Shown: piece after piece, positions 8,571-16,588 of the stretch | Layout: each line of letters opens with the position of its first letter | Position numbering within the stretch: the first letter of the stretch is position 1 | Origin: Mycolicibacterium sp. TY81 | GTDB taxonomy: Bacteria; Actinomycetota; Actinomycetes; Mycobacteriales; Mycobacteriaceae | Length of the DNA stretch: 64,000 bases | NCBI RefSeq assembly: GCF_018326285.1 | Contig: NZ_AP023362.1 | Span: 3,534,001 to 3,598,000, forward strand | Direction: 5' to 3' | Notes under the pieces: generated by a model | The model's input: only the letters and a program-made list of their open reading frames with translations | What the model was told of the DNA's origin: nothing | Database searches by the model: none | Position numbers and translations under genes: made by a program

Positions 8571-8586
8571 CTGCCCGATCGGGCAG
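8571..8586. promoter_or_regulatory. 16-bp perfect palindrome with CCCGATCGGG core, proximal copy
   Basis: Perfect inverted repeat CTGCCCGATCGGGCAG. The core matches that at 3944-3953. It is 120 bases before the transporter start and 150 from the dehydrogenase start, fitting control of both directions. Confidence 0.6.
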
Positions 8587-8706
8587 GGCCGTCGGGCGCT
8601 GGCCGAACGCTCCCGGACCGGCGAAGCCGTTCGGCAAAGGCGCCACCCGGACGCCCCGCACCCGCCATGATGGGTGCCGTAACCAGACACGGCGAAGGTG
8701 GATCAC

Positions 8707-10128
8707 GTGGCAACGAGCGAACATCCGAAGGGCACGAGCGCAGGCACCAAACGCCGCGGCGTCATGCAATCCCTGACGGCACTGTGCGTCCGCTACGTCG
8801 AACGCCTGATGCCCGACCCGTACCTGTTCGCCGTCATCCTGACCGTCCTGGTCGCCGCGACGGTGGCACTTATGGTGCACGGCGCCACCCCCAGCGGCAT
8901 GCTCAAGGCCTGGTACGGCGGCGTGTGGGGTTCGCAGAACATCTTCACGTTCGCGTTCCAAATGGTGCTGATCCTCGTAACGGGTTACACGCTCGCCGAG
9001 GCGCCCGTCCTGAAGCGGGCCATCGTCCACATCGCGGGCAAGCCGAACAACCAGGTGCAGGGCGCCCTACTGTGTTTCGGCGTCAGCGCCGTGCTGTCGC
9101 TGTTGAACTGGGGACTGGGACTCGTCGCCGGCGCGCTGGTCGCCCGGCAGGTCGCAAAGCGCTTCACCGACGCACATTTCGGCTACCTGATCGCGGCCGC
9201 GTTCATGGGCTTCATCGTCTGGACACAGGGACTCTCGTCATCGATCGCGCTGGCCAACACCGACAGCAGCAGCCCGATCAACGTGATCCACAAGCTCACC
9301 GGCAGCACTGTTCCGTTGAGCCAGACCATCTTCCAGCCCTACAGCTGGCTGTCGGCGATCGCGGTGCTGGCGCTGCTCGCACTCGCGGTCTGGCGGATGG
9401 CCCCGGCGCAGAGTCTGGCACCGGACCCCGCGGTGTTCGAAGACGAGGTGCCGGCTCCGCCGGTGCCCGGCAAGAAGACCTTCGCCGAGTGGCTCGAGAA
9501 CCTCTGGATCCTCAACGTCCTCGTATTCGCCGCCGGCATGGCCTATTTCGTGCTCAGTGGATTCGCCCTGAACATCTCGTCGATGATCATGCTGTTCACG
9601 ATCACCAGTGCGCTGCTGCACCGCACGCCGATCCGCTTCATCAGAGCGTTCACCGGCGCCGCCAAGGTGTCCGGCCCGCTGCTCCTGCAGTACCCGCTGT
9701 ACGGCGGTCTGGTCGGCCTGCTCGGTTATCAGGCGACCAAGGCCGACAAGCCGCTGCAGACGCTCCTGGCCGAGGCCGTGGTCAACGGCGCGACGGAGCA
9801 CACGCTGCCGTTCCTGACCTTTGTCGGGTCGCTGATCATCAGCCTGTTCGTCCCGTCGGGCGGCGGCCACTGGGCCGTGCAGGGCCCCATCGCGGTCGAC
9901 TCGGCACTGGCCATCGGCCAGCGTTCACCGGAGTACCTGGGGCTGATCTCCATGGCGGTCGCTGTCGGCGAAGGCGTCGCGAACATGATCCAGCCGTTCT
10001 GGCTGCTGCCGCTGCTGGCGATCGCGAAGCTGAATGTTCGTCAGGTGATGGGTTTTACGGTCGTCGCGTTCCTGATCGGCGTCGCGGTACTGGGTGCCAC
10101 CATGCTCATCGCGCCGTACGTGCTCTGA
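8707..10128 (+). CDS. atoE: AtoE-type short-chain fatty acid transporter
   Basis: A 473-residue integral membrane protein with about 11-12 helices of the short-chain fatty acid transporter family (AtoE/TIGR00366). Conserved features include LNWGLGL, the SSPINVI loop, an FVPSGGGHWAVQGP segment and AVGEGVANMIQPFW near the C terminus. GTG 8707 is chosen because GAAGG lies 8 bases before it; GTG 8698 is possible. It probably moves acetate, butyrate or similar acids, which fits the two alcohol dehydrogenases beside it. It is divergently transcribed from the zinc dehydrogenase. Confidence 0.9.
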   Translation: MATSEHPKGTSAGTKRRGVMQSLTALCVRYVERLMPDPYLFAVILTVLVAATVALMVHGATPSGMLKAWYGGVWGSQNIFTFAFQMVLILVTGYTLAEAPVLKRAIVHIAGKPNNQVQGALLCFGVSAVLSLLNWGLGLVAGALVARQVAKRFTDAHFGYLIAAAFMGFIVWTQGLSSSIALANTDSSSPINVIHKLTGSTVPLSQTIFQPYSWLSAIAVLALLALAVWRMAPAQSLAPDPAVFEDEVPAPPVPGKKTFAEWLENLWILNVLVFAAGMAYFVLSGFALNISSMIMLFTITSALLHRTPIRFIRAFTGAAKVSGPLLLQYPLYGGLVGLLGYQATKADKPLQTLLAEAVVNGATEHTLPFLTFVGSLIISLFVPSGGGHWAVQGPIAVDSALAIGQRSPEYLGLISMAVAVGEGVANMIQPFWLLPLLAIAKLNVRQVMGFTVVAFLIGVAVLGATMLIAPYVL

Positions 10129-10226
10129 CGCCCAACACGCCGCGCGGGCGTGAGAAGAATGGGCCACGCTTTTGGTGCCGGAAACAAACCTTCGGCCGAT
10201 TTGTCCCGCCATCTTCCGCCACCGCG

Positions 10227-10242
10227 TTGTGATAGATCACAA
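10227..10242. promoter_or_regulatory. Inverted repeat TTGTGAT-AG-ATCACAA (putative autoregulatory operator)
   Basis: Two perfect 7-bp arms with a 2-bp centre, ending 7 bases before the GTG of the PucR-type gene, so binding would block its translation start or promoter. A second copy of the same type is at 13180-13195 before the esterase gene. The arms look like CRP half-sites, but the 4-bp TGTGA-TCACA spacing is not the CRP spacing of 6. Confidence 0.6.
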
Positions 10243-10249
10243 TCGGCAC

Positions 10250-11533
10250 GTGCCGTCCCCGTCCGAGCTGCCGCCGATCCCGGCGGACGCACCGTTGCGA
10301 AAGGTGATCGAGGACCGGATCGACGAGATCGCCACGACGCTTCTCCATGAGGCCGTCGAATCCATCGACTGGCCCACACCCATGCCGATCGAACATTTCG
10401 ACGGCGAGGTGACCCCGTACATCATCGGCGGATTTCTGTACGGGCTCGACCTGATCACCGAAGGACGCAGGGTGACCCGTGCCGAGGCGGCGACCTTCGT
10501 CCTGCCGGTCGCGGAGCGGCATGCCGAGGACGGGATCCCGTTGCCGTTCCTGTTCACCGCGCTCCATGCCGGTATCCGAAAACTGTGGGAGATCGTGCTC
10601 GAATCGGCCTCCGAGGGCGACGCGGAAACGATCGCTGCGCTGGGCATGTACCTCGCCGACCTCACCGGGACCATCAGCGTGCTGATGACTGAGGTCTACC
10701 AGGACTCCGATTTCGTCCTCCGGGCCACCACGCGCCAGCAGATGAGTGCCCTGTGCGCCCACCTCATCGACGGTGAGCCCGGCAGCGACATGATCGCCAA
10801 ACAAATCGGTGTCAAGCTCAGCGACCGCTATGACGTATTGGCGATCCGGGTGGACGGCGACGAACCGCGGACCACGCATGAGACGTTGGCGGCGCGCCGG
10901 CGGTTACGGCTCGCCAACCAAGTGTTCTACGGGCGCGGCGCCGGCGAAATCCTCAACACGTTCGACGGACACACGGGCGTGATCTTGCTGCCCGCACAGG
11001 TCGTGGAACAGCGGGACGACTCCGCCATGGCCGCACACCTGTGTGCACTGATCGACGCGCTCGGTGAACGACTCGAGGTCGCGATCTACGCCGCGTACCA
11101 TCCCGGCGCGACGCTGGCGGCCATTCCCGCGGCGGCCGCGGAAGCCGCCGAAATCACCTGCCTGGCAAGGCAACTGAACAGAGAGCCCGGTATCTACCAA
11201 CTGGCCGATGTCCTTTTCGAGTACCAGTCGACGCGCCCCGGGCCCGCCCGGGACCTGCTGGCGCGCCACATCGCGCCGCTGCGCGACCACCCGGGGTTAC
11301 TGCAAGCGCTCCAATCGCATCTGCGGCACGGCGCCGACCGGAAGGCCGCCGCGGCAGAGCTTTTCATTCATCCGAACACCCTGACCTACCGCCTACGGCG
11401 TATTCAGGAGATCACCGGCTATGACCCCACCGACCCCCACCAGTCCCGATTGCTGGCGTCGGCCATGACCGTGTACACCATCGACCATGCAGGTACACCG
11501 GTCGCCGACACAGGCCCGGGCAATCCCGGCTAG
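10250..11533 (+). CDS. PucR/CdaR-family transcriptional regulator
   Basis: A 427-residue regulator with a C-terminal PucR helix-turn-helix (HPNTLTYRLRRIQEITGYDP, residues about 370-390), a mid-region resembling the GGDEF-like CdaR domain, and an N-terminal alpha-helical domain of unknown ligand. GTG 10250 is taken as start; the open frame reaches 10172 but would cross the operator-like repeat at 10227. Such regulators often control purine, sugar-acid or aromatic catabolism. The neighbours suggest control of the transporter, its own gene or the esterase, which shares its promoter motif. Confidence 0.85.
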   Translation: MPSPSELPPIPADAPLRKVIEDRIDEIATTLLHEAVESIDWPTPMPIEHFDGEVTPYIIGGFLYGLDLITEGRRVTRAEAATFVLPVAERHAEDGIPLPFLFTALHAGIRKLWEIVLESASEGDAETIAALGMYLADLTGTISVLMTEVYQDSDFVLRATTRQQMSALCAHLIDGEPGSDMIAKQIGVKLSDRYDVLAIRVDGDEPRTTHETLAARRRLRLANQVFYGRGAGEILNTFDGHTGVILLPAQVVEQRDDSAMAAHLCALIDALGERLEVAIYAAYHPGATLAAIPAAAAEAAEITCLARQLNREPGIYQLADVLFEYQSTRPGPARDLLARHIAPLRDHPGLLQALQSHLRHGADRKAAAAELFIHPNTLTYRLRRIQEITGYDPTDPHQSRLLASAMTVYTIDHAGTPVADTGPGNPG

Positions 11534-11588
11534 CTGAGCAGACCTCGGTCATCGAACGCGAGTTCTTCGTATCCCTACGGCACGAGAT

Positions 11589-12041
11589 GTGAATCCAGTG
11601 GTGAACTACCAAGAGTTGCTGTCCGACGAACTTCGCAGCGCCGCAAGGCAGTTGCGGCACGCGGCCACGCAGAGCACTTGCCCGATCGAGCGCATCCTGT
11701 CGTACACCGCGACGATGATCGACTACGTCTACCCGGTAGAGCGGTGCGGACGAGCCTCGGTGCTGGCAACCGCCTGGCTCGAGCGTTCCGGACGCCATGC
11801 CGACCAGAACGATGCGCTCGTGGACGAATTGATCGAGCCATTGCGTGAGGCCATCCGCGTCGGATGCAGGAGCGGGGAGATGTCGTCACAGTGCCCTGAT
11901 GACGATGCACAGTCGATCTTTCATCTGGTCACGGGCATGATCGTCACGCAGGCGGCCCTTGGCAGGCACGCCTCGCCGGAGTACCTCAAGGAGGCGACAC
12001 GAACCGCGGTTGCGAACGCCCTCGGGTTCGCCGCGCCATGA
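11589..12041 (+). CDS. TetR-type ligand-binding domain lacking the DNA-binding part
   Basis: A 150-residue protein matching only the C-terminal half of TetR regulators (pattern ending AQSIFHLVTGMIVTQAAL, then a final helix). No helix-turn-helix can be found upstream in any frame between 11534 and 11589. The start is GTG 11589 or GTG 11598. It may be a remnant of a deleted regulator or a free-standing ligand or protein-binding domain. It converges on the esterase gene with only 4 bases between. Confidence 0.55.
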   Translation: MNPVVNYQELLSDELRSAARQLRHAATQSTCPIERILSYTATMIDYVYPVERCGRASVLATAWLERSGRHADQNDALVDELIEPLREAIRVGCRSGEMSSQCPDDDAQSIFHLVTGMIVTQAALGRHASPEYLKEATRTAVANALGFAAP

Positions 12042-12045
12042 GCAA

Positions 12046-13044
12046 CTAAGCGGACTGCTCCTGCGCCCCGTTTCGGGCGAATGCCGACTCGATGAACTGC
12101 GTGACCTCGCGAAGTGCACGCGCCGCTTCGGGAACGATCGAGGCCGCGGCCTGAAAGACGTGGACCTGGTCCCGCCACACCTGCAATTGGTGCGGCACAC
12201 CGGCCTTCGTCAGTTCGACGGCGAGCTCCTCGGCGTCGGGGGTGAGCAGTTCGGTCGAGCTCACCTGGATCAAAGATGGCGGCAGCCCACCCAGATCCGC
12301 ATCGAGCAGTCGGTGCTCAGCTTCCGGCGGACTGTGCCGCATGACGAATCGATGGAACGCGCGGGCAAAGGCCTTCGAGAACAGCACATCGGTTGATCCG
12401 GAGGGCGCATCGATCTTGGCCTGCACGTCGAAGTCGGTCAGTGGCGCCATCGAGACGATCGCGCCGGGCATCGGCAACCCGCGCCTGGCCGCGAACAGCG
12501 CCGTGATGAAGACCAGGTAAGCGCCGGCCGAGTCTCCGATGAATGCGATGTTCTCCGGCGCGACACCTCGGCCGAGCGCGAACCGATATGCGTCGATGCA
12601 GTCTTCGATACCGTCGGCGATGGTGTGCTCGGGCAGCTTGCGGTAATCCACTGCGACAACTTCGCTCTGCAGCGCCGCGGCAATCCGCGAGATCATTTGA
12701 CGGTGCAGGTGACGGCCCCCGACGAGAAAGGCACCGCCGTGCATGTACACGACGTAGCGATCCCCGCGCACGGCCGCCGGGCGGGTCGTCTCGGCCGGAC
12801 AGCACGCCAGGTGGACAGGCTGGCGGGTGGTGCCAGCAACCGACCACAGCACGCGCCCGACATGATCGACCGCCCGATATGGCCAGGGCAGGCCGGGAGC
12901 CATCGCCCAGACCGTCAATGCCGGTTTGACCGTGACCTTCAACGCCAACGCGACAAGGCGCGACTGGATGCTGCCGCCTTCGAACTCGACGCGACGGGCG
13001 TTACTCCGGTCAAGCGGGAACAGATTCTCGGGTGCGGCAACCAC
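12046..13044 (-). CDS. Alpha/beta hydrolase, HSL-type esterase/lipase
   Basis: A 332-residue carboxylesterase of the hormone-sensitive-lipase family. The oxyanion-hole motif is HGGAF, the nucleophile motif GDSAG, and the C-terminal Asp (TPDAEEL) and His (QVHVFQ) complete the triad. GTG 13044 is chosen because GGAGGG lies 7 bases upstream; a TTG at 13065 without a ribosome site is rejected. No signal peptide, so it acts inside the cell on short esters or lipids. Its upstream region carries the same TTGTGAY-NN-RTCACAA repeat as the PucR-type gene, suggesting common control. Confidence 0.88.
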   Translation of the reverse strand: MVAAPENLFPLDRSNARRVEFEGGSIQSRLVALALKVTVKPALTVWAMAPGLPWPYRAVDHVGRVLWSVAGTTRQPVHLACCPAETTRPAAVRGDRYVVYMHGGAFLVGGRHLHRQMISRIAAALQSEVVAVDYRKLPEHTIADGIEDCIDAYRFALGRGVAPENIAFIGDSAGAYLVFITALFAARRGLPMPGAIVSMAPLTDFDVQAKIDAPSGSTDVLFSKAFARAFHRFVMRHSPPEAEHRLLDADLGGLPPSLIQVSSTELLTPDAEELAVELTKAGVPHQLQVWRDQVHVFQAAASIVPEAARALREVTQFIESAFARNGAQEQSA

Positions 13045-13179
13045 GGTGTAGCCCTCCTGTTTCAACGAGCCCCGTTCGGTGGCTGCAGCAGCGCCGATGC
13101 TGCCTCGTTGTCCGAATCAGTATCGGTGTCCGGGTGGCCGCCGTCTCTACACCGAGCGCCGAAGTATCAGACCAAGCGA

Positions 13180-13195
13180 TTGTGACGGGTCACAA
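13180..13195. promoter_or_regulatory. Inverted repeat TTGTGAC-GG-GTCACAA upstream of esterase
   Basis: Perfect 7-bp arms around a 2-bp centre, 136 bases before the esterase start. Same consensus as the repeat at 10227-10242. The 218-bp gap between esterase and DUF2252 holds no other gene that I can support. Confidence 0.6.
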
Positions 13196-13262
13196 ACGCC
13201 GAGGCAGCTGCGGCCGGCGCAGTCCCCTTGCGCCCCAGGTGATCTGGCTGTGGCCCGACGGC

Positions 13263-14735
13263 TCACTCGTAGTCCACAGGCAATGCCCCACGGTCGACGG
13301 CGCTGAGCAGTACGGCGTGGTCCGCCTCGGTCTGGTCGGCGTAGCGCCGGGCGAAGCCGGACAGCGCTTCGCTCACGCGGCCGGAATGGCCGAGATAACC
13401 GGCGATCATCGAGGCCCCACTGGTTCTGGCATGCCCCTTCGCCAGCAGTTGACCGACCACGCTGGCGTAGCCCGTCAGCATCTTGGCATCCAACTCGTCA
13501 AGAGGTATGCGGCCCTTCATGTTTCGCAGCTGTCGCACATAGAACTGGCGGCCGTCCACCGTGGTCCAGCCCAGCAGCGGGTCACTGACCGTCTGCAGAC
13601 ACTGCTGGTATTCGACGACGCGTTGCCCCTGGTGGGCATGTAACGGCGACTCACCATGGACGTAGCGCGCCAGGACGGATCGCCGGGCCTGTTTGAGCTG
13701 CAAGAAGATGACGTCCTTGGGCGACGAGCCCTCCAGCAGTGCCACGTAGGCGCGCAGACCGACACTGCCGACCCCGACGACCTTCTGCGCCACGTCCAAC
13801 AGCGTGTAGCCACCGACCAGTCGGCGCCAGTACAGCGGCAGGGTCTCGAGATAGTCGTCCATCGCTTTCGTCAGCAGCTTCTCTTCCCGCGCCGGCAACG
13901 GGGTGATCAAGGGCGGTTCATCGACGATCTTTCGCACCCCGTCGACCTCATGGGTGAAGCGCGGCAACGCGCGATCACCCGTACGGCGTCGCGCCCGCTT
14001 CGCCGAGCGGGTGACGAGCCGCTCCAGCGGTCCGTCGGCTTCGGTGGTCAGGCGATCGACGCTGAGCCTGTTGAAGGCCCTGACGAGCAGCGGCAGATCA
14101 GCGAGCCGCCTGACCTCCTTCTGGTAGGCCGTGACACACGCTTGCACGGCGTCGCCACAGGCGCTTTCCGAGGCGTCGTTCGCCCGTCCGGCCACCCAGA
14201 TGCTCGCCACCAACCTGCGCAGGTCCCCTTCCCAGCCGCCCGGGTGCGCTTCGTCGAAGTCATTCAGGTCGATGACGAGGTCCCGTTCGGGTGAGGCGTA
14301 GAAACCGAAGTTGCCCAGATGCGCGTCACCACAGACCACCGGCATGATTCCCGTCGTCGGCAGTCGCGCGACGTCACAGGCCATGACGACCGCGGCGCCG
14401 CGCAGGAAGCCATATGGCGACGCCGCCATCCGGCCGACCCGGATCGGGATGAGCCGCTCGATCCGCCCCTGATGGCTGGCCTTGATCAGATCGACCGGAT
14501 CGGGCCGCCCCGCACCATCCGGCCACCTCGACAATGTCCGCCGGGGCACCTTCTTACGCAACGCCTTCCCCAACGCGTAGCGCTCGTCCCGCGTGGCCGG
14601 CGTTCGCAGCAGTGATCGGTACGTCTCGGTCTCGGTGCCCGTCACCACGGTGTGCCGGTCGGCAATCGCGGTGTCCGCAAGGGGCGGCGGGTCGTTCACC
14701 ACGGACGTATACCCACCCATGCGCAGGCCAAGCAT
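13263..14735 (-). CDS. DUF2252 family protein (kinase-fold-like, function unknown)
   Basis: A 490-residue DUF2252 protein. Family hallmarks seen are GDAHLGNFG (residues about 135-143), DLNDFDEA, a VVGVGSVGLRAYVALLEG loop and LQLKQA, which resemble aminoglycoside-phosphotransferase-like kinase motifs. ATG 14735 is used; ATG 14720 is an alternative. It begins 6 bases after the DUF1707 gene ends, so the two are one operon. No substrate is known for the family. Confidence 0.85.
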   Translation of the reverse strand: MLGLRMGGYTSVVNDPPPLADTAIADRHTVVTGTETETYRSLLRTPATRDERYALGKALRKKVPRRTLSRWPDGAGRPDPVDLIKASHQGRIERLIPIRVGRMAASPYGFLRGAAVVMACDVARLPTTGIMPVVCGDAHLGNFGFYASPERDLVIDLNDFDEAHPGGWEGDLRRLVASIWVAGRANDASESACGDAVQACVTAYQKEVRRLADLPLLVRAFNRLSVDRLTTEADGPLERLVTRSAKRARRRTGDRALPRFTHEVDGVRKIVDEPPLITPLPAREEKLLTKAMDDYLETLPLYWRRLVGGYTLLDVAQKVVGVGSVGLRAYVALLEGSSPKDVIFLQLKQARRSVLARYVHGESPLHAHQGQRVVEYQQCLQTVSDPLLGWTTVDGRQFYVRQLRNMKGRIPLDELDAKMLTGYASVVGQLLAKGHARTSGASMIAGYLGHSGRVSEALSGFARRYADQTEADHAVLLSAVDRGALPVDYE

Positions 14736-14741
14736 GGCCCA

Positions 14742-15305
14742 TCAGGTGGCCGCCGAGGACCACCGATGCGCGGCGCGCCTGGATCGGGACGCCGCGCTGC
14801 AGGATCGCCGCCGGGCTGCCGAACTCGCCACCGTCGAATTGCCTGCAACGTAGGTCCCGCCGCTCGTGAACACGCCGATCGCGCTGGGAATCAACAACGC
14901 GCAGCCCCACGGGACGGCGACCCAGAACGGCCAGAAGTAACCGGCGCCGGTGGCGAGCCAGATGGCGAGGCACAGCAGGTTCACCGCGACCCACGGCATC
15001 CACATGATGACGACCCATGCCGGAATCGACTGCTTCCGTTGTTGTTTCGGTTCCACCCGCGCATCGGATCGCGGTAGGTCCGAAACGATGTCGGCGAGCT
15101 CGCCGCGGGTTTCGGCCCGGTAGAGCCGCTGCAGACGGGCGTCGAACTCCGTCAGGGTCAGCCGGCCCTCGGCCACGGCACGGCTGAGTCGGCGAGAGAC
15201 CGTTTCGCGGTCGGCATCGCCGACCCTGATGTGAGTGTCGAGACTGCCGAGCGCGGCGCTGCGATGCGGCGGCTCGGGAAACGGGAGTTCCTCATGGTCG
15301 TCCAC
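14742..15305 (-). CDS. DUF1707 (SHOCT-like) membrane protein
   Basis: A 187-residue protein with an N-terminal DUF1707 domain (residues about 24-76: IRVGDADRE, then LTLTEFDARL) followed by two membrane helices (about 96-140). The last 40 residues are Ser/Arg/Ala-rich and not typical of the family, so the end may be frameshifted or simply divergent. It is first of an operon with the DUF2252 gene. Upstream lie two TAACGGTGTTA-type operators and, further up, a SigF-like promoter, so it is probably stress-induced and repressed by an unlinked regulator. Confidence 0.75.
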   Translation of the reverse strand: MDDHEELPFPEPPHRSAALGSLDTHIRVGDADRETVSRRLSRAVAEGRLTLTEFDARLQRLYRAETRGELADIVSDLPRSDARVEPKQQRKQSIPAWVVIMWMPWVAVNLLCLAIWLATGAGYFWPFWVAVPWGCALLIPSAIGVFTSGGTYVAGNSTVASSAARRRSCSAASRSRRAAHRWSSAAT

Positions 15306-15322
15306 GGTGCGACTCCATTCGC

Positions 15323-15337
15323 CATAACGGTGTTATG
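15323..15337. promoter_or_regulatory. Operator CATAAC-GGT-GTTATG, proximal
   Basis: Perfect 6-bp arms with a 3-bp centre, 18 bases before the DUF1707 start. It is repeated in inverse sequence at 15344-15358, 21 bp centre to centre (two helical turns). This is the kind of pair bound by two TetR- or PadR-type dimers. Confidence 0.65.
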
Positions 15338-15343
15338 GTCATT

Positions 15344-15358
15344 CATAACACCGTTATA
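15344..15358. promoter_or_regulatory. Operator CATAAC-ACC-GTTATA, distal
   Basis: Reverse-complement match to the proximal operator with one mismatch at the end. Together they would cover the DUF1707 promoter or start region. No regulator gene is adjacent. Confidence 0.65.
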
Positions 15359-15558
15359 ACCTGATGGCAAGAGCATTCAGCGGTGCGGATCCGACGAAGA
15401 GATCAGCAACGACGACCGCGAGGACGAGCCGGTCGGCCGAAGTGCACGCCGATTGCCACTCCCCTTCGCAATCGATGTGCGGCACAATCGGATTGAAAAC
15501 CGGCCGGCAGTGAGACAGTTCCGAACCGGCACCGGTCCCGCAAAATCGGCGCACATAC

Positions 15559-15584
15559 ATACCCGCGCCTTGACGCGCCGAAAC
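15559..15584 (-). promoter_or_regulatory. SigF-type promoter reading toward DUF1707-DUF2252
   Basis: On the minus strand, GTTT (15584-15581) and GGGTAT (15564-15559) are separated by 16 bp, matching the mycobacterial SigF consensus. The first gene downstream is DUF1707, about 250 bases away; no convincing gene lies between. The 398-base gap 15306-15703 otherwise holds only the two operators. Confidence 0.6.
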
Positions 15585-15703
15585 ATGTTATTTGCCACAC
15601 CGACGAAAAGGCTGTGTCCTACTAGGTTTGGTGCAGCGGGCAGCAGAAGCGCCGATAGTATTTGGACTGTCGGCTCACGCGTGTGAGCCCCTCGGAGGTG
15701 ACA

Positions 15704-16087
15704 ATGACAGGCCAGCCAGTCCAGGGAAGCGGCAACCCTGCCGCGGCGAGCTGCGCGGTCGAACAGAGCCAGATCGGCGCGGTCAGCGTGGTCGCGGTAT
15801 CCGGAACGGTGGACATGCTCACCGCTCCGCAGCTCGAATCCGCACTGAGCCCGTCGGCTGTCGGCACAGCCCAGGCGGTCGTCGTCGACTTGAGCGCCGT
15901 CGACTTCCTGGCCTCGGCCGGGATGGGGGTACTGGTGGCGGCGCATGCCGACTTGGCGCCGGCGGTAAAGCTCGTCATCGTCGCCGACAGCCCCACCACC
16001 AGCCGCCCGCTCAAGCTGGTCGGCATCGCCGACCTGATCGAGCTGTTCGCCACGCGAGACGAGGCCCTCGCGGCCGTCACCGCCTAG
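15704..16087 (+). CDS. STAS-domain anti-sigma factor antagonist
   Basis: A 127-residue single-domain STAS protein (SpoIIAA/RsbV type). The VVDLSAVDFLASAGMGVL stretch (residues about 62-79) contains the conserved serine that is phosphorylated in partner switching. ATG 15704 follows GGAGGTG. It is followed 41 bases later by a HATPase anti-sigma-type gene, the usual pairing. Dephosphorylated antagonist would release a sigma factor, probably SigF encoded 4 kb away, from its anti-sigma factor (family knowledge plus context). Confidence 0.88.
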   Translation: MTGQPVQGSGNPAAASCAVEQSQIGAVSVVAVSGTVDMLTAPQLESALSPSAVGTAQAVVVDLSAVDFLASAGMGVLVAAHADLAPAVKLVIVADSPTTSRPLKLVGIADLIELFATRDEALAAVTA

Positions 16088-16128
16088 CGCGGTCATTGTC
16101 AATCGGAAGGTAGGTCGAGCAGGTCGCT

Positions 16129-16581
16129 ATGACGGAGCCGGACCAGTCGAGCAGCGGGGCACGTTTCAGTAAGACGGACGTGGTGGCCATCCCCGAACAT
16201 GCCGCATCCGTCCGTCAGGAGTTCTCGACCTGGTTGACGGGCCACATCGCAGTGGACCGCGTCAAAGCGAGCGACATCGTGCTCGCCGTGAACGAGGCAT
16301 TGGCCAACGCCGTCGAGGCTGCGTATGCCGATGCCCCGGCTCCCGGCGTCATGCACGTTCGCGCCGACTTCGACCGCGAGTCAGGGCGGCTGACCGTGAC
16401 CGTGACCGACGAGGGCACGTGGCGTCCCGCCGCAGCGCAGCTCGCGAGCTCTGCCCGCGGACGTGGGATTCCGCTGATGCAGGCGCTGACGGATCACGCG
16501 TCGATCGAACCGACCGACGCCGGTACCGAGGTGCGCCTGCAATGGGACGTCATCGACGCCGTGCCGGCCGGCGGCGGGTGA
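16129..16581 (+). CDS. HATPase_c anti-sigma regulatory (RsbW-like) protein
   Basis: A 150-residue serine kinase-type ATPase of the GHKL family. The N box is NEALANAVEAAY, the G1-like box DEGTWRP, and the G2 box ARGRGIPLM. It probably phosphorylates the STAS protein encoded just upstream and may bind a sigma factor. Unlike the RsbW next to sigF, it keeps the Asn of the N box, so it looks like a better kinase. It meets the response regulator gene tail to tail. Confidence 0.85.
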   Translation: MTEPDQSSSGARFSKTDVVAIPEHAASVRQEFSTWLTGHIAVDRVKASDIVLAVNEALANAVEAAYADAPAPGVMHVRADFDRESGRLTVTVTDEGTWRPAAAQLASSARGRGIPLMQALTDHASIEPTDAGTEVRLQWDVIDAVPAGGG

Positions 16582-16588
16582 CCCGCAC

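Noticed and set aside
10227..10242. TGTGA-N4-TCACA as a CRP site
   Set aside because: CRP needs a 6-bp spacer between the half-sites; here it is 4, and the second copy has the same 4-bp design.
15354..15560. 68-codon minus-strand frame just after the SigF-type promoter
   Set aside because: Its ATG lies inside the -10 element, and there is no ribosome site for later starts.
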